A DNA stretch of 64,000 nucleotides from Pokkaliibacter sp. MBI-7 (GCF_029846635.1 NZ_JARVTG010000002.1:1033501-1097500); one strand, 5' to 3'; positions 42,570 to 52,738 are shown, numbered from the stretch's first letter. Made by a program: numbers and translations. The notes: a model not told the origin generated them from the letters alone.

Positions 42570-43922
42570 TCAGTTCTCCTCGTAGCGTTTTAAATCGCTC
42601 AGTTCGTCCAGCTGGCGAAGATAGCTGAGCTTTTCACCAATCTTCCGTTCCAAACCGCGCTCGGTAGGTTGATAGAAGCGCTGATTAAATATTTCCTCAG
42701 GCAGGTAATGTTCGCCCGCAGCATAAGCGTCCGGCTCATCGTGGGCGTAACGATATTCAGCACCATAGCCGAGCGATTGCATCAGCCCCGTGGGAGCGTT
42801 ACGCAAGTGATGGGGAACTTCCAGCGAGCCAGTTTCCCTGACGATTTGCTGTGCTGCTTTCCAGGCGGAATAGACCGCATTGCTTTTTGGTGCACAGGCA
42901 CAATAAACCGCTGCCTGGGCGATAGCTCGTTCGCCTTCAGCCGGGCCTACTCGCTCGAAAATATCCCAGGCATTCAGAGTAATCTGTAGCGCCCGCGGGT
43001 CGGCATTGCCGATGTCTTCAGAAGCAATAGCCAATAAACGACGGGCAACATAGAGTGGGTCACAACCACCATCCAACATCCGTGCGAACCAGTACAATGC
43101 GCCATCAGGTGATGACCCACGAACTGACTTGTGGAAAGCCGATATCTGGTCGTAGAACATATCTCCCTGTCGATCAAAACGCCTGCCACCCTGCATCAGC
43201 ACTTCAGCAAGTGCTGTTTCATTCACAACTCTACTGCCATCTGCTCGCAGCTCGGCGATGTCCGATACCAGTTCAAGCAGGTTCAGCACTGTTCGCCCAT
43301 CACCATCAGCTGCTTTAGCAATCTTGCACAGTTGCTGATCAGAAAGCTGTAGCTGAAGATCCGCCAGTCCCTTCGCTTGCGTTAAAGCCTGATGCAGCAT
43401 CAGGACCAGATCATCTTCCGTCAGAGACTTGAGCAGATAAACGCGTGCTCTGGACAATAAAGCGTTGTTGAGTGCAAAGGAGGGATTTTCGGTAGTAGCG
43501 CCCACGAAGATCAGCAGGCCCTCTTCCACGTGAGGCAGAAAGGCATCCTGCTGGGATTTGTTAAAACGATGTACTTCATCAACAAACAGCAGGGTTTTCT
43601 TGCCGCTTTGCATCTGTCGCTGCCGAGCCATCTCTACGACATCGCGTATATCCTTTACGCCTGCCAGCACTGCAGACAATGTAACAAAGTGGGCGCTGGC
43701 ATTTTCCGCTACCAGCTTTGCCAGGGTGGTTTTACCCACGCCCGGCGGCCCCCACAAAATCATTGAATGCAGACGGCCCTGATCAAGCGCCATACGTAAG
43801 GGCTTGCCTTCACCAAGAAGATGCTGCTGGCCAACATAGTCGGCCAGCCGGTTGGGCCGCATGCGGCTGGCAAGAGGTTGCCAGCCTTGAGGCTCGTCCT
43901 GACTGAATAAGTCTCCCGACAT
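42570..43922 (-). CDS. rarA: Replication-associated recombination protein RarA (MgsA)
   Basis: A 450-residue AAA+ ATPase acting at stalled replication forks. Starts RPNRLADYVGQQHLLGEGKP, Walker A GPPGVGKTTLAKLVA, Walker B LLFVDEVHRFNKSQQDAFLP, sensor GATTENPSFALNNALLSR. The ATG overlaps the lolA stop. Confidence 0.96.
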   Translation of the reverse strand: MSGDLFSQDEPQGWQPLASRMRPNRLADYVGQQHLLGEGKPLRMALDQGRLHSMILWGPPGVGKTTLAKLVAENASAHFVTLSAVLAGVKDIRDVVEMARQRQMQSGKKTLLFVDEVHRFNKSQQDAFLPHVEEGLLIFVGATTENPSFALNNALLSRARVYLLKSLTEDDLVLMLHQALTQAKGLADLQLQLSDQQLCKIAKAADGDGRTVLNLLELVSDIAELRADGSRVVNETALAEVLMQGGRRFDRQGDMFYDQISAFHKSVRGSSPDGALYWFARMLDGGCDPLYVARRLLAIASEDIGNADPRALQITLNAWDIFERVGPAEGERAIAQAAVYCACAPKSNAVYSAWKAAQQIVRETGSLEVPHHLRNAPTGLMQSLGYGAEYRYAHDEPDAYAAGEHYLPEEIFNQRFYQPTERGLERKIGEKLSYLRQLDELSDLKRYEEN

Positions 43923-44554
43923 CAGTTTTGCTCTATGAGATCAGCACCTTTAGGTACGGTAAAGGTAAAAAGGTCAGCAGGTTGCAGTACATCTTCCTCC
44001 AGATTACGGAAGGTGATGCGAGTTTGCTGAGCCAGCGTGTCAGCAAACATCATTTCCATCAGATGGCTGTCCTTGAAACTGATACGCAGCTCAGTGAAAA
44101 GGCTCTCTTTGTCTTTTGGCTTCAACAGGAAAAACCATAGCCCAGAGCCATCAGTACGTCCCTGCACATCGAAGGACTTCTCGATAGCCTGCACATCGTT
44201 ACTCAAGAGCAAGACAGGCGTTGCGGTAGCCCGGCGATCCAGTGGCTGACGAGTGACCTGATCCAGGTCTTTGTCATATAACCAGAGATGCTTGCCATCT
44301 GACACCAACAACTGGGCGAATGGCTCATCAGTCTCCCAGCGGAACAGATCTGGCTTCTTAAGATCAATCTTGCCAGTAGTCTGCTGTAGCGGCCGACCGT
44401 TGGCATCGACCACCACCTGGACAAAATCAGCAGACAACGTCTGATGCATGCTCAGAAGGCGATGAAATGCTTCAACAGGGCTCTCTGCCGCCTGAGCTGC
44501 AAGGCTCATTGTCAGCAAGGCAACGCCGAACAGGCGCTGAAACAGGGACTTCAT
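43922..44554 (-). CDS. lolA: Outer-membrane lipoprotein carrier LolA
   Basis: A 210-residue periplasmic chaperone that ferries lipoproteins from LolCDE to LolB. Signal peptide through LLTMSLAAQAA; motif LKKPDLFRWETDEPFAQLLV is the family hallmark. The ATG shares a base with the ftsK stop; a TTG one codon earlier is possible. Confidence 0.95.
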   Translation of the reverse strand: MKSLFQRLFGVALLTMSLAAQAAESPVEAFHRLLSMHQTLSADFVQVVVDANGRPLQQTTGKIDLKKPDLFRWETDEPFAQLLVSDGKHLWLYDKDLDQVTRQPLDRRATATPVLLLSNDVQAIEKSFDVQGRTDGSGLWFFLLKPKDKESLFTELRISFKDSHLMEMMFADTLAQQTRITFRNLEEDVLQPADLFTFTVPKGADLIEQN

Positions 44555-47388
44555 CAATAATCTCTCGTTGAGTTAGGAGCAAGAATGTCACGTGTGCCGT
44601 TGTGATTCGGGGCACTGATCAGGCCGGCAGACTCCATGGCTTCTACCATACGTGCAGCCCGGTTATAGCCGATCTTCAGCTTTCGTTGTACCGAAGAGAT
44701 GGATACACGGCCTGTTTCCAGTACGAATGCAACCGCCTCATCATATAACGGGTCCTGTTCTTCCTCGTAGTTTCCGCCTGTATCAACGGGACCGCTGCCT
44801 TCCTCCGGTGTGTTGAGTATATCTTCGATATAATCTGGAGTTCCGCGTTGCTTCCATTCTTCAACCAGACGATGCACCTCGTCATCATCCACAAAGGCAC
44901 CATGTACACGTGTAGGCAGGTTTGTGCCAACAGGCATATACAACATATCGCCGTTACCCAACAGGGACTCTGCACCGCCCTGATCAAGAATCGTCCGGGA
45001 GTCAATCTTGGAGGATACCTGGAATGCGATTCGAGAAGGCACGTTCGCCTTGATCAAGCCAGTAATTACGTCCACTGAAGGGCGCTGTGTCGCCAGAATA
45101 AGGTGTATACCTGCCGCACGCGCTTTCTGTGCAATGCGAGCGATCAGCTCCTCTACCTTCTTACCGACCATCATCATCATGTCGGCAAACTCATCGATGA
45201 TCACTACGATGTAAGGCAAAGGCTCCAGATTGGGGGCAACAGGCTCGAAGGACTGCTCTGCTTTCCACAACGGGTCAGGGAAATATTCCCCGCGCTCTGC
45301 AGACTCTTCCAACTTACGATTGAAACCTTCCAGGTTACGCACGCCAACCGATGCCATCAGCTGGTAGCGGCGCTCCATCTCCCCGACACACCAACGCAGT
45401 GCACCTGCTGCCTCCTTCATGTCGGTGATGACCGGACAAAGCAAATGCGGAATACCATCATAGATGGACAACTCCAGCATCTTGGGGTCTACCATGATCA
45501 AGCGCACCTGCTCTGGTGTGCACTTGAACAGGAGGCTGAGAATCATGGCGTTAACACCTACAGACTTACCCGACCCCGTAGTACCAGCAACCAGCAGGTG
45601 AGGCATTTTTGCCAGGTTAGCTACTACTGGGAAACCACCAATGTCATGTCCTAATGCAAGGGGCAACGGTGATTTGGTCTGTTGATAGGTGTCGGCTTTC
45701 AGTACCTCACTGAGACGAACCGTAGCGCGCCGTTCATTAGGGATTTCCAATCCTATGACGGATTTACCCGGAATCACCTCCACGACACGAACGCTCATCA
45801 CAGCCAGTGAACGCGCCAAATCTCTGGACAGGTTGGTAATCTTGCTGGCTTTGACGCCCGGGGCAGGCTGAACTTCAAACCGGGTGATTACTGGGCCAGG
45901 GTTAACCGCAACGACCTGCGCCTTTACACCAAAATCAAGTAGTTTGCTTTCAAGCAAGCCCGACAGTTCCTGCAGCCGCTCAGGGCTATATCCAGGCCCT
46001 TTATTTTCGTCTGCAGGGTCTAGCACATCCAATGAAGGCAGAGCAGACAATGCAGGTCGGCGGGGGATGACACTGCGGCTAGGCGCGTCCAGATCCTCCT
46101 CATCGGGTAGCATCTGTTTACCCAATGGCTGAACTTCAATACCGGTTTTCATCACTGGTGCAGGCTGGCTGTCACGATGGTAATGCTGTTCATCATCAGC
46201 TGAATTCAACTGCACACCGTAGGGCTGACCTTGAGGATTGACAGGGGATGGCTCATCCCATGGCAAATCATCATCGTCAATTTCAAGCTGATGAGCTCCT
46301 GTCCAATGCTCTTCTGCTCTCCCCTCCCCTGCTGAGTCATTCTGAAAGTGCACGGATGGGGAGGAGTGCGGCTCAATGACATGATCAAGAATGGGCAGGT
46401 CATCATCGGTAGAACCACGGTCAGCATTGGCGTTGCCTGGTTTGAACTGCTCCTGGCTGGAGAAGCGGTCGATGTTCTCCTGTCCGGTAACAGTGCGATC
46501 AGTCATGCGAGAGGCGTCAGACAGCATGCTATCTACTGGTGCAGCCGGCTTCTTACTAGTGTCAGCAGTGGTATTTTTATGTTGTGCCCGGGCATTGGCC
46601 AGGAACTCAGCAAAGTCAGGCTCTATCCGCTGTTGGCCTGCTCGTGCTGGGGACTTTGTGGCAGTGCGGCTGTCTTCTTTAGCCCCACGAGCAGACACTG
46701 ACTCACCAACCAGAGGCAAGGGAGCAAAGTCGTCTTTTCTTCTGTTTTTTTCAGCTCGCTCAGCTCGTACCGCCGCTGTCTTGTCCCATATCCAGCAAAG
46801 CTGACGACCAATCCATTCAGCGACCTGAAGTAACGACAAATTGGTAAAGAGCGAAATGCCGATAAAGAATACAAACGTCATTACCAGACTCCCTCCCTCC
46901 AGCTTTAACGCTTTCAGTACATACGGCGCCAGGTTTTGACCCACCAGGCCACCGGCGGTATAGGGATAATGCAGAGTAGTGGGATCAAGATGAAAACTGG
47001 CCAGCACAGACGCACTGATGACGAGACAAATCAGCCCTAACAAACGAATTAACAGGATACCCAAGCTATACCAACTGGGGCGGTACCAGAATTTCACGAC
47101 CCAGTAAGCTTTCATGGAAAACAGCACTGGCAGCATGAATGCACCGACGCCGACGACGGAAAACATCAAATCAGCTAACCAAGCGCCCCATATACCACCA
47201 CTGTTCTTGATTTCAGGGTTCCAGCCCAAGTGACTCCAACCCGGATCACCCGGATCAAAAGTAAGCAATATGAGCAAAATAAAAGCACTGAAACCTACAG
47301 CAAGTAAGATCAGGCCTTCTTTGAAAAGCTGAACAATTGTATCAACAAACCTTTCCCGACTGAGGGTGTGCATTTTTTTCGCTTGCAA
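44554..47388 (-). CDS. ftsK: Cell division DNA translocase FtsK
   Basis: A 944-residue protein. Four to five N-terminal membrane helices (about 25-190), a Pro/Ser/Asp-rich linker (about 220-460), and a motor domain with Walker A LVAGTTGSGKSVGVNAMILS, Walker B YIVVIIDEFADMMMMVGKKV, and a C-terminal gamma winged helix (LKIGYNRAARMVEAMESAGL) that reads KOPS. TTG 47388 has AAAGGA at the right spacing; ATG 47373 is the alternative. Confidence 0.96.
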   Translation of the reverse strand: MQAKKMHTLSRERFVDTIVQLFKEGLILLAVGFSAFILLILLTFDPGDPGWSHLGWNPEIKNSGGIWGAWLADLMFSVVGVGAFMLPVLFSMKAYWVVKFWYRPSWYSLGILLIRLLGLICLVISASVLASFHLDPTTLHYPYTAGGLVGQNLAPYVLKALKLEGGSLVMTFVFFIGISLFTNLSLLQVAEWIGRQLCWIWDKTAAVRAERAEKNRRKDDFAPLPLVGESVSARGAKEDSRTATKSPARAGQQRIEPDFAEFLANARAQHKNTTADTSKKPAAPVDSMLSDASRMTDRTVTGQENIDRFSSQEQFKPGNANADRGSTDDDLPILDHVIEPHSSPSVHFQNDSAGEGRAEEHWTGAHQLEIDDDDLPWDEPSPVNPQGQPYGVQLNSADDEQHYHRDSQPAPVMKTGIEVQPLGKQMLPDEEDLDAPSRSVIPRRPALSALPSLDVLDPADENKGPGYSPERLQELSGLLESKLLDFGVKAQVVAVNPGPVITRFEVQPAPGVKASKITNLSRDLARSLAVMSVRVVEVIPGKSVIGLEIPNERRATVRLSEVLKADTYQQTKSPLPLALGHDIGGFPVVANLAKMPHLLVAGTTGSGKSVGVNAMILSLLFKCTPEQVRLIMVDPKMLELSIYDGIPHLLCPVITDMKEAAGALRWCVGEMERRYQLMASVGVRNLEGFNRKLEESAERGEYFPDPLWKAEQSFEPVAPNLEPLPYIVVIIDEFADMMMMVGKKVEELIARIAQKARAAGIHLILATQRPSVDVITGLIKANVPSRIAFQVSSKIDSRTILDQGGAESLLGNGDMLYMPVGTNLPTRVHGAFVDDDEVHRLVEEWKQRGTPDYIEDILNTPEEGSGPVDTGGNYEEEQDPLYDEAVAFVLETGRVSISSVQRKLKIGYNRAARMVEAMESAGLISAPNHNGTRDILAPNSTRDY

Positions 47389-47456
47389 AATCAGTCCTTT
47401 ATCTGTGACATGTCAGGAGACTTGTATTATAACCAAATGAAACTGGATGATTATCT

Positions 47457-48188
47457 ATGCTGCACTGGCTGGATGAAAGACTTTGGTTCCCTCCAACCAC
47501 ACAAGCAATGAGAGATCCCGATGGATTACTGGCAGCGGGAGGTGACCTCCGCCCTGAAAGATTGATCTATGCTTATCAACGCGGGATATTTCCTTGGTAT
47601 AACGACGACTCGCCCATTCTATGGTGGAGTCCGGCGCCACGCTTCGTGCTTCAGCCCGGGCAACTGTACATTAACAGAACCCTGAATAAAGTCATCCGCA
47701 ACCAGCCATTTACAATCAGCATAAATCGTGCCTTTCCGTCGGTGATAAGACTTTGTGCCGAAACAAAACGTGAAGGCCAGAATGGCACCTGGATCCACCC
47801 AGAAATGGTCGACGCGTATTGTACCCTGCACCAGCAGGGTTGGTCACATTCAGTAGAAGCATGGAGCGGAAGTCAGCTGGTTGGAGGCCTCTATGGCATG
47901 GCAATAGGCAGAGTATTCTATGGCGAGTCCATGTTCTCGCTACAGAGCAATGCCTCAAAAGTAGCTTTTGCTCTCTGGGCGCAACTTTTATTTGAACTGG
48001 GTTGTGAACTGATTGACTGTCAGATGAAAACAGAACATATGCAGAAACTTGGAGGGCAAGCAATTACCAGAAAAGCTTTTGAAGCGCTATTGATTTCAGC
48101 GAAGAAAGAGCCTAGTTACTTAAAACAAAGGCTATCGCCTTTGAATGGCATCACCCTCTTGGCGCAGGACCTCAGCAATGCAACTTGA
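47457..48188 (+). CDS. aat: Leucyl/phenylalanyl-tRNA-protein transferase
   Basis: A 243-residue enzyme adding Leu or Phe to N-terminal Arg/Lys of proteins, creating N-degrons. Landmarks: DPDGLLAAGGDLRPERLIYA, GIFPWYNDDSPILWWSPAPR, and GGLYGMAIGRVFYGESMFS. It diverges from ftsK and overlaps bpt. Confidence 0.97.
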   Translation: MLHWLDERLWFPPTTQAMRDPDGLLAAGGDLRPERLIYAYQRGIFPWYNDDSPILWWSPAPRFVLQPGQLYINRTLNKVIRNQPFTISINRAFPSVIRLCAETKREGQNGTWIHPEMVDAYCTLHQQGWSHSVEAWSGSQLVGGLYGMAIGRVFYGESMFSLQSNASKVAFALWAQLLFELGCELIDCQMKTEHMQKLGGQAITRKAFEALLISAKKEPSYLKQRLSPLNGITLLAQDLSNAT

Positions 48189-48879
48189 ACGAATGCGATT
48201 CTACGCCACGCCTGAGCACGAGTGCAGCTATCTACCAGGTCAGCACTCTAAAACGCTCTTTGTTGATCCTGATTTGATTATCACTAAAGATACTTATAGT
48301 TCTCTGTCAGATCTGGGATTTCGGCGTAGTGGCAAACATTTGTACAGGCCTCATTGCGACCATTGCAGTGCCTGTATCTCCGTCAGAGTCCCGGTCAATG
48401 AATTCAATCCAACCAAACGCCAGCAGCGCGCCTATCGCAAGAATTCAGGTTTAACTGCCAAAGTCTTAAATGCTCAATACAGCGAAGAACATTATTTACT
48501 GTACCAAAACTATATCAATGGCAAGCATGCAGATGGTGACATGTACCCCCCATCAGTGGAGCAGTATAAATCTTTCCTTGTTGATGGGCGTCCTGAAACT
48601 CAGTTCGTTGAATTCCGGCAGGGCGAACAGCTCATCATGGTTTCAGTAGTGGACAAGCTTGATCACGGCTTGTCGGCGATTTACACCTTCTATGATCCTG
48701 AAAGCAAAGCTAGCTTAGGTGTTTACTCCATCCTGTGGCAGATAGAAAGAGCCAAGGAACTGAACATGCCCTATGTTTACCTGGGATACTGGATCAAATC
48801 TTGTCGAAAAATGAGCTACAAGCTTGAATACCGCCCCTTGCAGCTTCTGCTGGATGGTCAGTGGCTGCAGTGCAATTGA
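48178..48879 (+). CDS. bpt: Aspartate/glutamate leucyl-transferase Bpt
   Basis: A 233-residue ATE-fold enzyme that adds Leu to N-terminal Asp/Glu. ATG 48178 follows AGGAC and overlaps the aat stop. An N-terminal Cys pair region (HCDHCSACISVRVPV) and the C-terminal KELNMPYVYLGYWIKSCRKM block are typical; eukaryotic relatives are arginyl transferases (Ate1). Together with Aat and ClpS it feeds ClpAP. Confidence 0.93.
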   Translation: MQLERMRFYATPEHECSYLPGQHSKTLFVDPDLIITKDTYSSLSDLGFRRSGKHLYRPHCDHCSACISVRVPVNEFNPTKRQQRAYRKNSGLTAKVLNAQYSEEHYLLYQNYINGKHADGDMYPPSVEQYKSFLVDGRPETQFVEFRQGEQLIMVSVVDKLDHGLSAIYTFYDPESKASLGVYSILWQIERAKELNMPYVYLGYWIKSCRKMSYKLEYRPLQLLLDGQWLQCN

Positions 48880-49041
48880 TGCCCAAACCTGAGCAAGCAG
48901 CCTCTATGTTCAAGATTGGTTTTTACACGACAAATCAAAAGATTCAGGCTCTGCAAACATCGTCACTTCTTAATGGCACCTCCAAAAGCCACAAAATCTA
49001 AACGAAATCACAGGATTATCTGCGAGGGACAGATTGATCCT

Positions 49042-49070
49042 TTGCCTGTTGCTCTCGCTTGAGGCACAAT
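49042..49070 (+). promoter_or_regulatory. Likely sigma-70 promoter of infA
   Basis: TTGCCT (49042-49047), 17-base spacer, CACAAT (49065-49070), 47 bases before the infA ATG. Confidence 0.5.
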
Positions 49071-49117
49071 AGCGCCCGCAAAATCAAACCCGTTTACTCA
49101 TCAACGAGGAAGGCTGA

Positions 49118-49336
49118 ATGGCCAAAGAAGATTGTATTGAAATGGAAGGGACAGTGGTTGACACCCTGCCTAACACCATGTTTCGCGTAGAACTTGAAAA
49201 CGGCCACGTTGTGACCGCTCATATTTCTGGAAAAATGCGCAAAAACTACATCCGCATTTTGACTGGCGACAAAGTCAAGGTGGAAATGACTCCTTACGAC
49301 CTGACCAAAGGCCGTATCGTATACCGCTCCCGCTGA
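49118..49336 (+). CDS. infA: Translation initiation factor IF-1
   Basis: A 72-residue S1/OB-fold protein, near identical to the family (DCIEMEGTVVDTLPNTMFRV, then ENGHVVTAHISGKMRKNYIR). Ribosome site ACGAGGAAGG precedes the ATG. Convergent with clpA. Confidence 0.98.
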   Translation: MAKEDCIEMEGTVVDTLPNTMFRVELENGHVVTAHISGKMRKNYIRILTGDKVKVEMTPYDLTKGRIVYRSR

Positions 49337-49356
49337 TTCCGGCAGCGAGGACTCAG

Positions 49357-49380
49357 GGGAGCAGCCCTTAGGCTGCTTCC
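49357..49380. terminator. Hairpin between convergent infA and clpA
   Basis: A 10-bp stem, GGGAGCAGCC with GGCTGCTTCC (one G-T pair), and a CTTA loop; it overlaps the last clpA codons and lacks a T tract. Confidence 0.35.
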
Positions 49381-51623
49381 ACCTCCAGCTTCAGATCGTC
49401 CTCTTCTACAGATACATTTACACGCCCACCCTTTTCACTTAGGGCTCCGAATAGTATGTCTTCTGCCAGAGGACGCTTCATCTTGTCCTGAATCAGACGG
49501 GACATTGGACGCGCTCCCATCTTCTCATCATAGCCATGCCTGGCCAGCCATTCGCGGGCATCTTCATCCACATCAATGACAACTTTCTTATCATCCAGTT
49601 GCGCCTGCAACTCGACCAGAAATTTATCAACGACGTGTTTGATCACATCTGGATTCAGTGGTTTGAACTGCACGATAGCATCCAAACGGTTACGGAACTC
49701 GGGCGTAAAGGTACGTCTCAACACTTCCATTCCATCTGTACTGTTGTCCTGACTGGAAAAACCAATAGAGCGTTTACTTAACTGCTCAGCTCCAGCATTG
49801 GTCGTCATTACCAGAATCACATGCCGAAAATCAGCTGTCCGCCCGTTATTGTCGGTCAAAGTACCGTTATCCATCACCTGCAATAGCAAGTTATAGACAT
49901 CTGGGTGAGCCTTCTCTATTTCGTCCAGTAACAGCACGCAATGAGGACTCTTAGTGATGGCCTCAGTCAATAAGCCGCCCTGATCAAAACCTACATATCC
50001 GGGAGGCGCACCGATCAGACGAGAAACCGTGTGCTGCTCCATGTATTCAGACATATCGAAGCGCACAAGTTCTATACCGAGCATCGTAGCGAGCTGATTA
50101 GTTACTTCCGTCTTACCTACACCGGTAGGACCAGCAAACAGGAAGCAGCCTACTGGCTTATTGGGAGATTTCAAACCAGCGCGAGACAGCTTTATGGCCG
50201 CACTCAGGGTATCAATAGCTTCATCCTGACCAAAGACCACCATCTTGAGATTATTGTCGAGTTTGCGCAGCAACTCCTTGTCTGAAGCAGACACACTTTT
50301 TGGAGGAATACGAGCGATCTTCGCCACAACCTCTTCTATTTCGGTCACGTCGATAACGGATTTACGCACATCATCCTTCTGCAGACGTTGAAATGCACCG
50401 GCCTCATCCACCACATCAATCGCCTTGTCAGGCAAGTGCTTGTCAGTGATGTAACGCGCAGCCATATCTGCCGCAGCACGAAGTGCTGGGTCGGTATAGG
50501 ACACGTCGTGATGCTCCTCGAAGCGTGATTTCAGGCCAAGCAGTATCTGGTAGGTATCATCGGCACTCGGCTCGAGCACATCCACCTTCTGAAAACGGCG
50601 TGCGAGAGCCCGGTCTTTCTCGAAAATACCGCGAAACTCCTGAAAGGTAGTAGAGCCGATACATCGCAACTCGCCTGAGCTCAACAAAGGCTTCAGCAAA
50701 TTGGATGCATCCATTGCCCCACCTGATGCGGCTCCCGCTCCGATGATGGTATGAATTTCATCGATAAAGAGCACTGCATGCTTTTGCTTTTTCAGCTGTG
50801 CAAGCAAGCCTTTGAGGCGCTTCTCAAAGTCTCCGCGATACTTAGTACCAGCTAGCAATGCGCCCAAATCCAGAGAATAGATAACGCTCTGCTTGATAAT
50901 CTCAGGCACCTGCCCTTCCACGATCAGCTTTGCCAACCCTTCCGCGATAGCCGTTTTACCAACTCCGGCTTCCCCGACAAGCAACGGGTTATTTTTACGT
51001 CTGCGGCAAAGAATCTGTACAACCCTTTCAACTTCGGACGCACGTCCAACCAAGGGATCAATCCGCCCCTTAAGAGCAAGTTCATTTAAGTTGGTAGCAA
51101 AGTTCGATAACGGATTGCCTTGCTGAGCCTCAGCCTGCTCAGAGCGCTCCTCCTGCTCGGACTCAGCCTCAAAATCATGATCTTCCGTCACTTTCGAAAT
51201 ACCATGAGAAATGAAATTAACAATATCAAGCCGCTCTATTCCTTGTTGATGAAGGATATAAACTGCCTGACTTTCCTGTTCACTGAAGATGGCAACAAGA
51301 ACATTCGCCCCGGTAACTTCTTTTTTACCCGAAGACTGAACATGAAAAACGGCACGCTGAATCACCCGCTGAAAGCCCAAGGTAGGCTGCGTTTCTCTTT
51401 CCGGATCTGAATCTGGAATCAACGGTGTAGTAGCGTCAACAAATTCAGCTAAACCTTTGCGCAAATTCTCAAAGTTAGCTCCGCATGCCTTCAAAACCTG
51501 CACTGCATCTTTGTTGTCCAATAATGCGAGGAGCAGATGCTCAACGGTCATGAACTCGTGCCGCTTCTCACGTGCAACGCGGTACGCCAACCCCAAGGAG
51601 AACTCAAGATCTCTGTTTAACAT
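49368..51623 (-). CDS. clpA: ATP-dependent protease ATP-binding subunit ClpA
   Basis: A 751-residue Hsp100 unfoldase. N-terminal ClpS-binding repeat domain (1-150), an acidic linker (EAESEQEERSEQAEA), D1 Walker A GEAGVGKTAIAEGL, D2 Walker A GPTGVGKTEVTNQL, and the IGL-type ClpP-binding loop (SIGFSSQDN area). ClpA delivers N-degron and ssrA-tagged proteins to ClpP. Starts 20 bases after clpS. Confidence 0.97.
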   Translation of the reverse strand: MLNRDLEFSLGLAYRVAREKRHEFMTVEHLLLALLDNKDAVQVLKACGANFENLRKGLAEFVDATTPLIPDSDPERETQPTLGFQRVIQRAVFHVQSSGKKEVTGANVLVAIFSEQESQAVYILHQQGIERLDIVNFISHGISKVTEDHDFEAESEQEERSEQAEAQQGNPLSNFATNLNELALKGRIDPLVGRASEVERVVQILCRRRKNNPLLVGEAGVGKTAIAEGLAKLIVEGQVPEIIKQSVIYSLDLGALLAGTKYRGDFEKRLKGLLAQLKKQKHAVLFIDEIHTIIGAGAASGGAMDASNLLKPLLSSGELRCIGSTTFQEFRGIFEKDRALARRFQKVDVLEPSADDTYQILLGLKSRFEEHHDVSYTDPALRAAADMAARYITDKHLPDKAIDVVDEAGAFQRLQKDDVRKSVIDVTEIEEVVAKIARIPPKSVSASDKELLRKLDNNLKMVVFGQDEAIDTLSAAIKLSRAGLKSPNKPVGCFLFAGPTGVGKTEVTNQLATMLGIELVRFDMSEYMEQHTVSRLIGAPPGYVGFDQGGLLTEAITKSPHCVLLLDEIEKAHPDVYNLLLQVMDNGTLTDNNGRTADFRHVILVMTTNAGAEQLSKRSIGFSSQDNSTDGMEVLRRTFTPEFRNRLDAIVQFKPLNPDVIKHVVDKFLVELQAQLDDKKVVIDVDEDAREWLARHGYDEKMGARPMSRLIQDKMKRPLAEDILFGALSEKGGRVNVSVEEDDLKLEVEAA

Positions 51624-51643
51624 AGCTTTGCCCTTCTTCAGGT

Positions 51644-51979
51644 TTAACCAACCCGCTCCACTTCACACATCAGTGGATGCTGACTCTGGCGCGAATACTG
51701 ATTGACTTGCTGCGCTTTAGTTTCAGCAACATCTTTGGGAAACACGCCGCAGATTCCTTTTCCTTGATGATGCACAGCCAACATAACCTGAGTCGCACTT
51801 TCCTCATCCATGTTGAAAAAGTATTGCAATACATGGACCACAAAATCCATCGGGGTGTAATCGTCGTTCAGCATGACCACCTGATACATAGGCGGCGCTT
51901 TAAGCTGAGGCTTGGCAGGCTGAACAACGAGTCCATGACCCGAGTCTGGATCATGATCTCCCGAGAGCCAAATACTCAT
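51644..51979 (-). CDS. clpS: N-recognin adaptor ClpS
   Basis: A 111-residue adaptor. The N-degron pocket and family core are PPMYQVVMLNDDYTPMDFVV and VMLAVHHQGKGICGVFPKDV with AETKAQQV. ATG 51979 gives normal length; an upstream start at 52018 would add 13 charged residues. It hands Leu/Phe/Trp/Tyr N-degrons to ClpA. Confidence 0.95.
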   Translation of the reverse strand: MSIWLSGDHDPDSGHGLVVQPAKPQLKAPPMYQVVMLNDDYTPMDFVVHVLQYFFNMDEESATQVMLAVHHQGKGICGVFPKDVAETKAQQVNQYSRQSQHPLMCEVERVG

Positions 51980-52225
51980 GTTTTCTCGCTTCTCCTTAAG
52001 TTTTCCCTCTGGAATCATACTTCTGGTTCTGGTGTGACTCCACCCTAATTAGTGAGTACAAAAACTCTCAACTTCAACGCTGGCAGACCATGGGAATTTG
52101 TGCCAGACTGCCTTAACACAACTTACAAAACTTTATCGAGCTTGCATCTTGTTACAGGATGCAATGCCATCTGCTATGATGTGGCCGCATAACGAATAAC
52201 TGTCAGTCATGTAGGAGACGTTGTC

Positions 52226-52462
52226 ATGCACACAGGGAAAGTAAAGTGGTTCAACAATGCCAAAGGTTACGGATTCATTCTGGCCGAGGACGGTGGCAAC
52301 GAAGATCTGTTTGTTCACTACTCCGCTATCCAAGTGGAGGGATACAAGACCTTAAAAGCGGGACAGAGAGTCCAGTTTGAGACAGCACCGGGACCTAAAG
52401 GCACGCATGCCATCAACATCCGCCCCCTTCACGATCCATCTTCGTTAGACTCAGTCTCATAG
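52226..52462 (+). CDS. cspD: Cold-shock-domain protein CspD
   Basis: A 78-residue OB-fold protein with the RNP1 KGYGFILAED and RNP2 DLFVHYSAI motifs. Location divergent from clpS-clpA is the standard place of cspD, a stationary-phase DNA-replication inhibitor in E. coli. ATG follows GTAGGAGACG. Confidence 0.92.
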   Translation: MHTGKVKWFNNAKGYGFILAEDGGNEDLFVHYSAIQVEGYKTLKAGQRVQFETAPGPKGTHAINIRPLHDPSSLDSVS

Positions 52463-52652
52463 ACCTATAACCTACCCACTCCATTTGAGTATGTTGTGGG
52501 GCTTCAGTATTGAGATGACAAGGTGGGAGAACCTCCCACCCACACTTTATTTAGTGTTCGTTCACGCCTTTTATGTCAACTTAGAGGCAGCCTTGTAACC
52601 TTACCCAACACCGACCAGTTACTTCAGACAACTTTATACATCTGCAATCTAC

Positions 52653-52693
52653 TAAAACAAAAACGCCCGCGCTATATGAATAGCGCGGGCGTT
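52653..52693 (-). terminator. Rho-independent terminator of icd
   Basis: Perfect 14-bp stem AACGCCCGCGCTAT with ATAGCGCGGGCGTT (52662-52693), then TTTTTGTTTT on the minus strand. A second perfect hairpin (CCACTCAGT/ACTGAGTGG, 52709-52729) lies between it and the icd stop. Confidence 0.9.
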
Positions 52694-52738
52694 CAAGCTC
52701 AGTTATCTCCACTCAGTCACACTGAGTGGAAAAACCAA

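Noticed and set aside
48880..49117. Gap between bpt and infA checked for a tRNA gene
   Set aside because: No cloverleaf or CCA-type acceptor pattern; it holds only a likely infA promoter.
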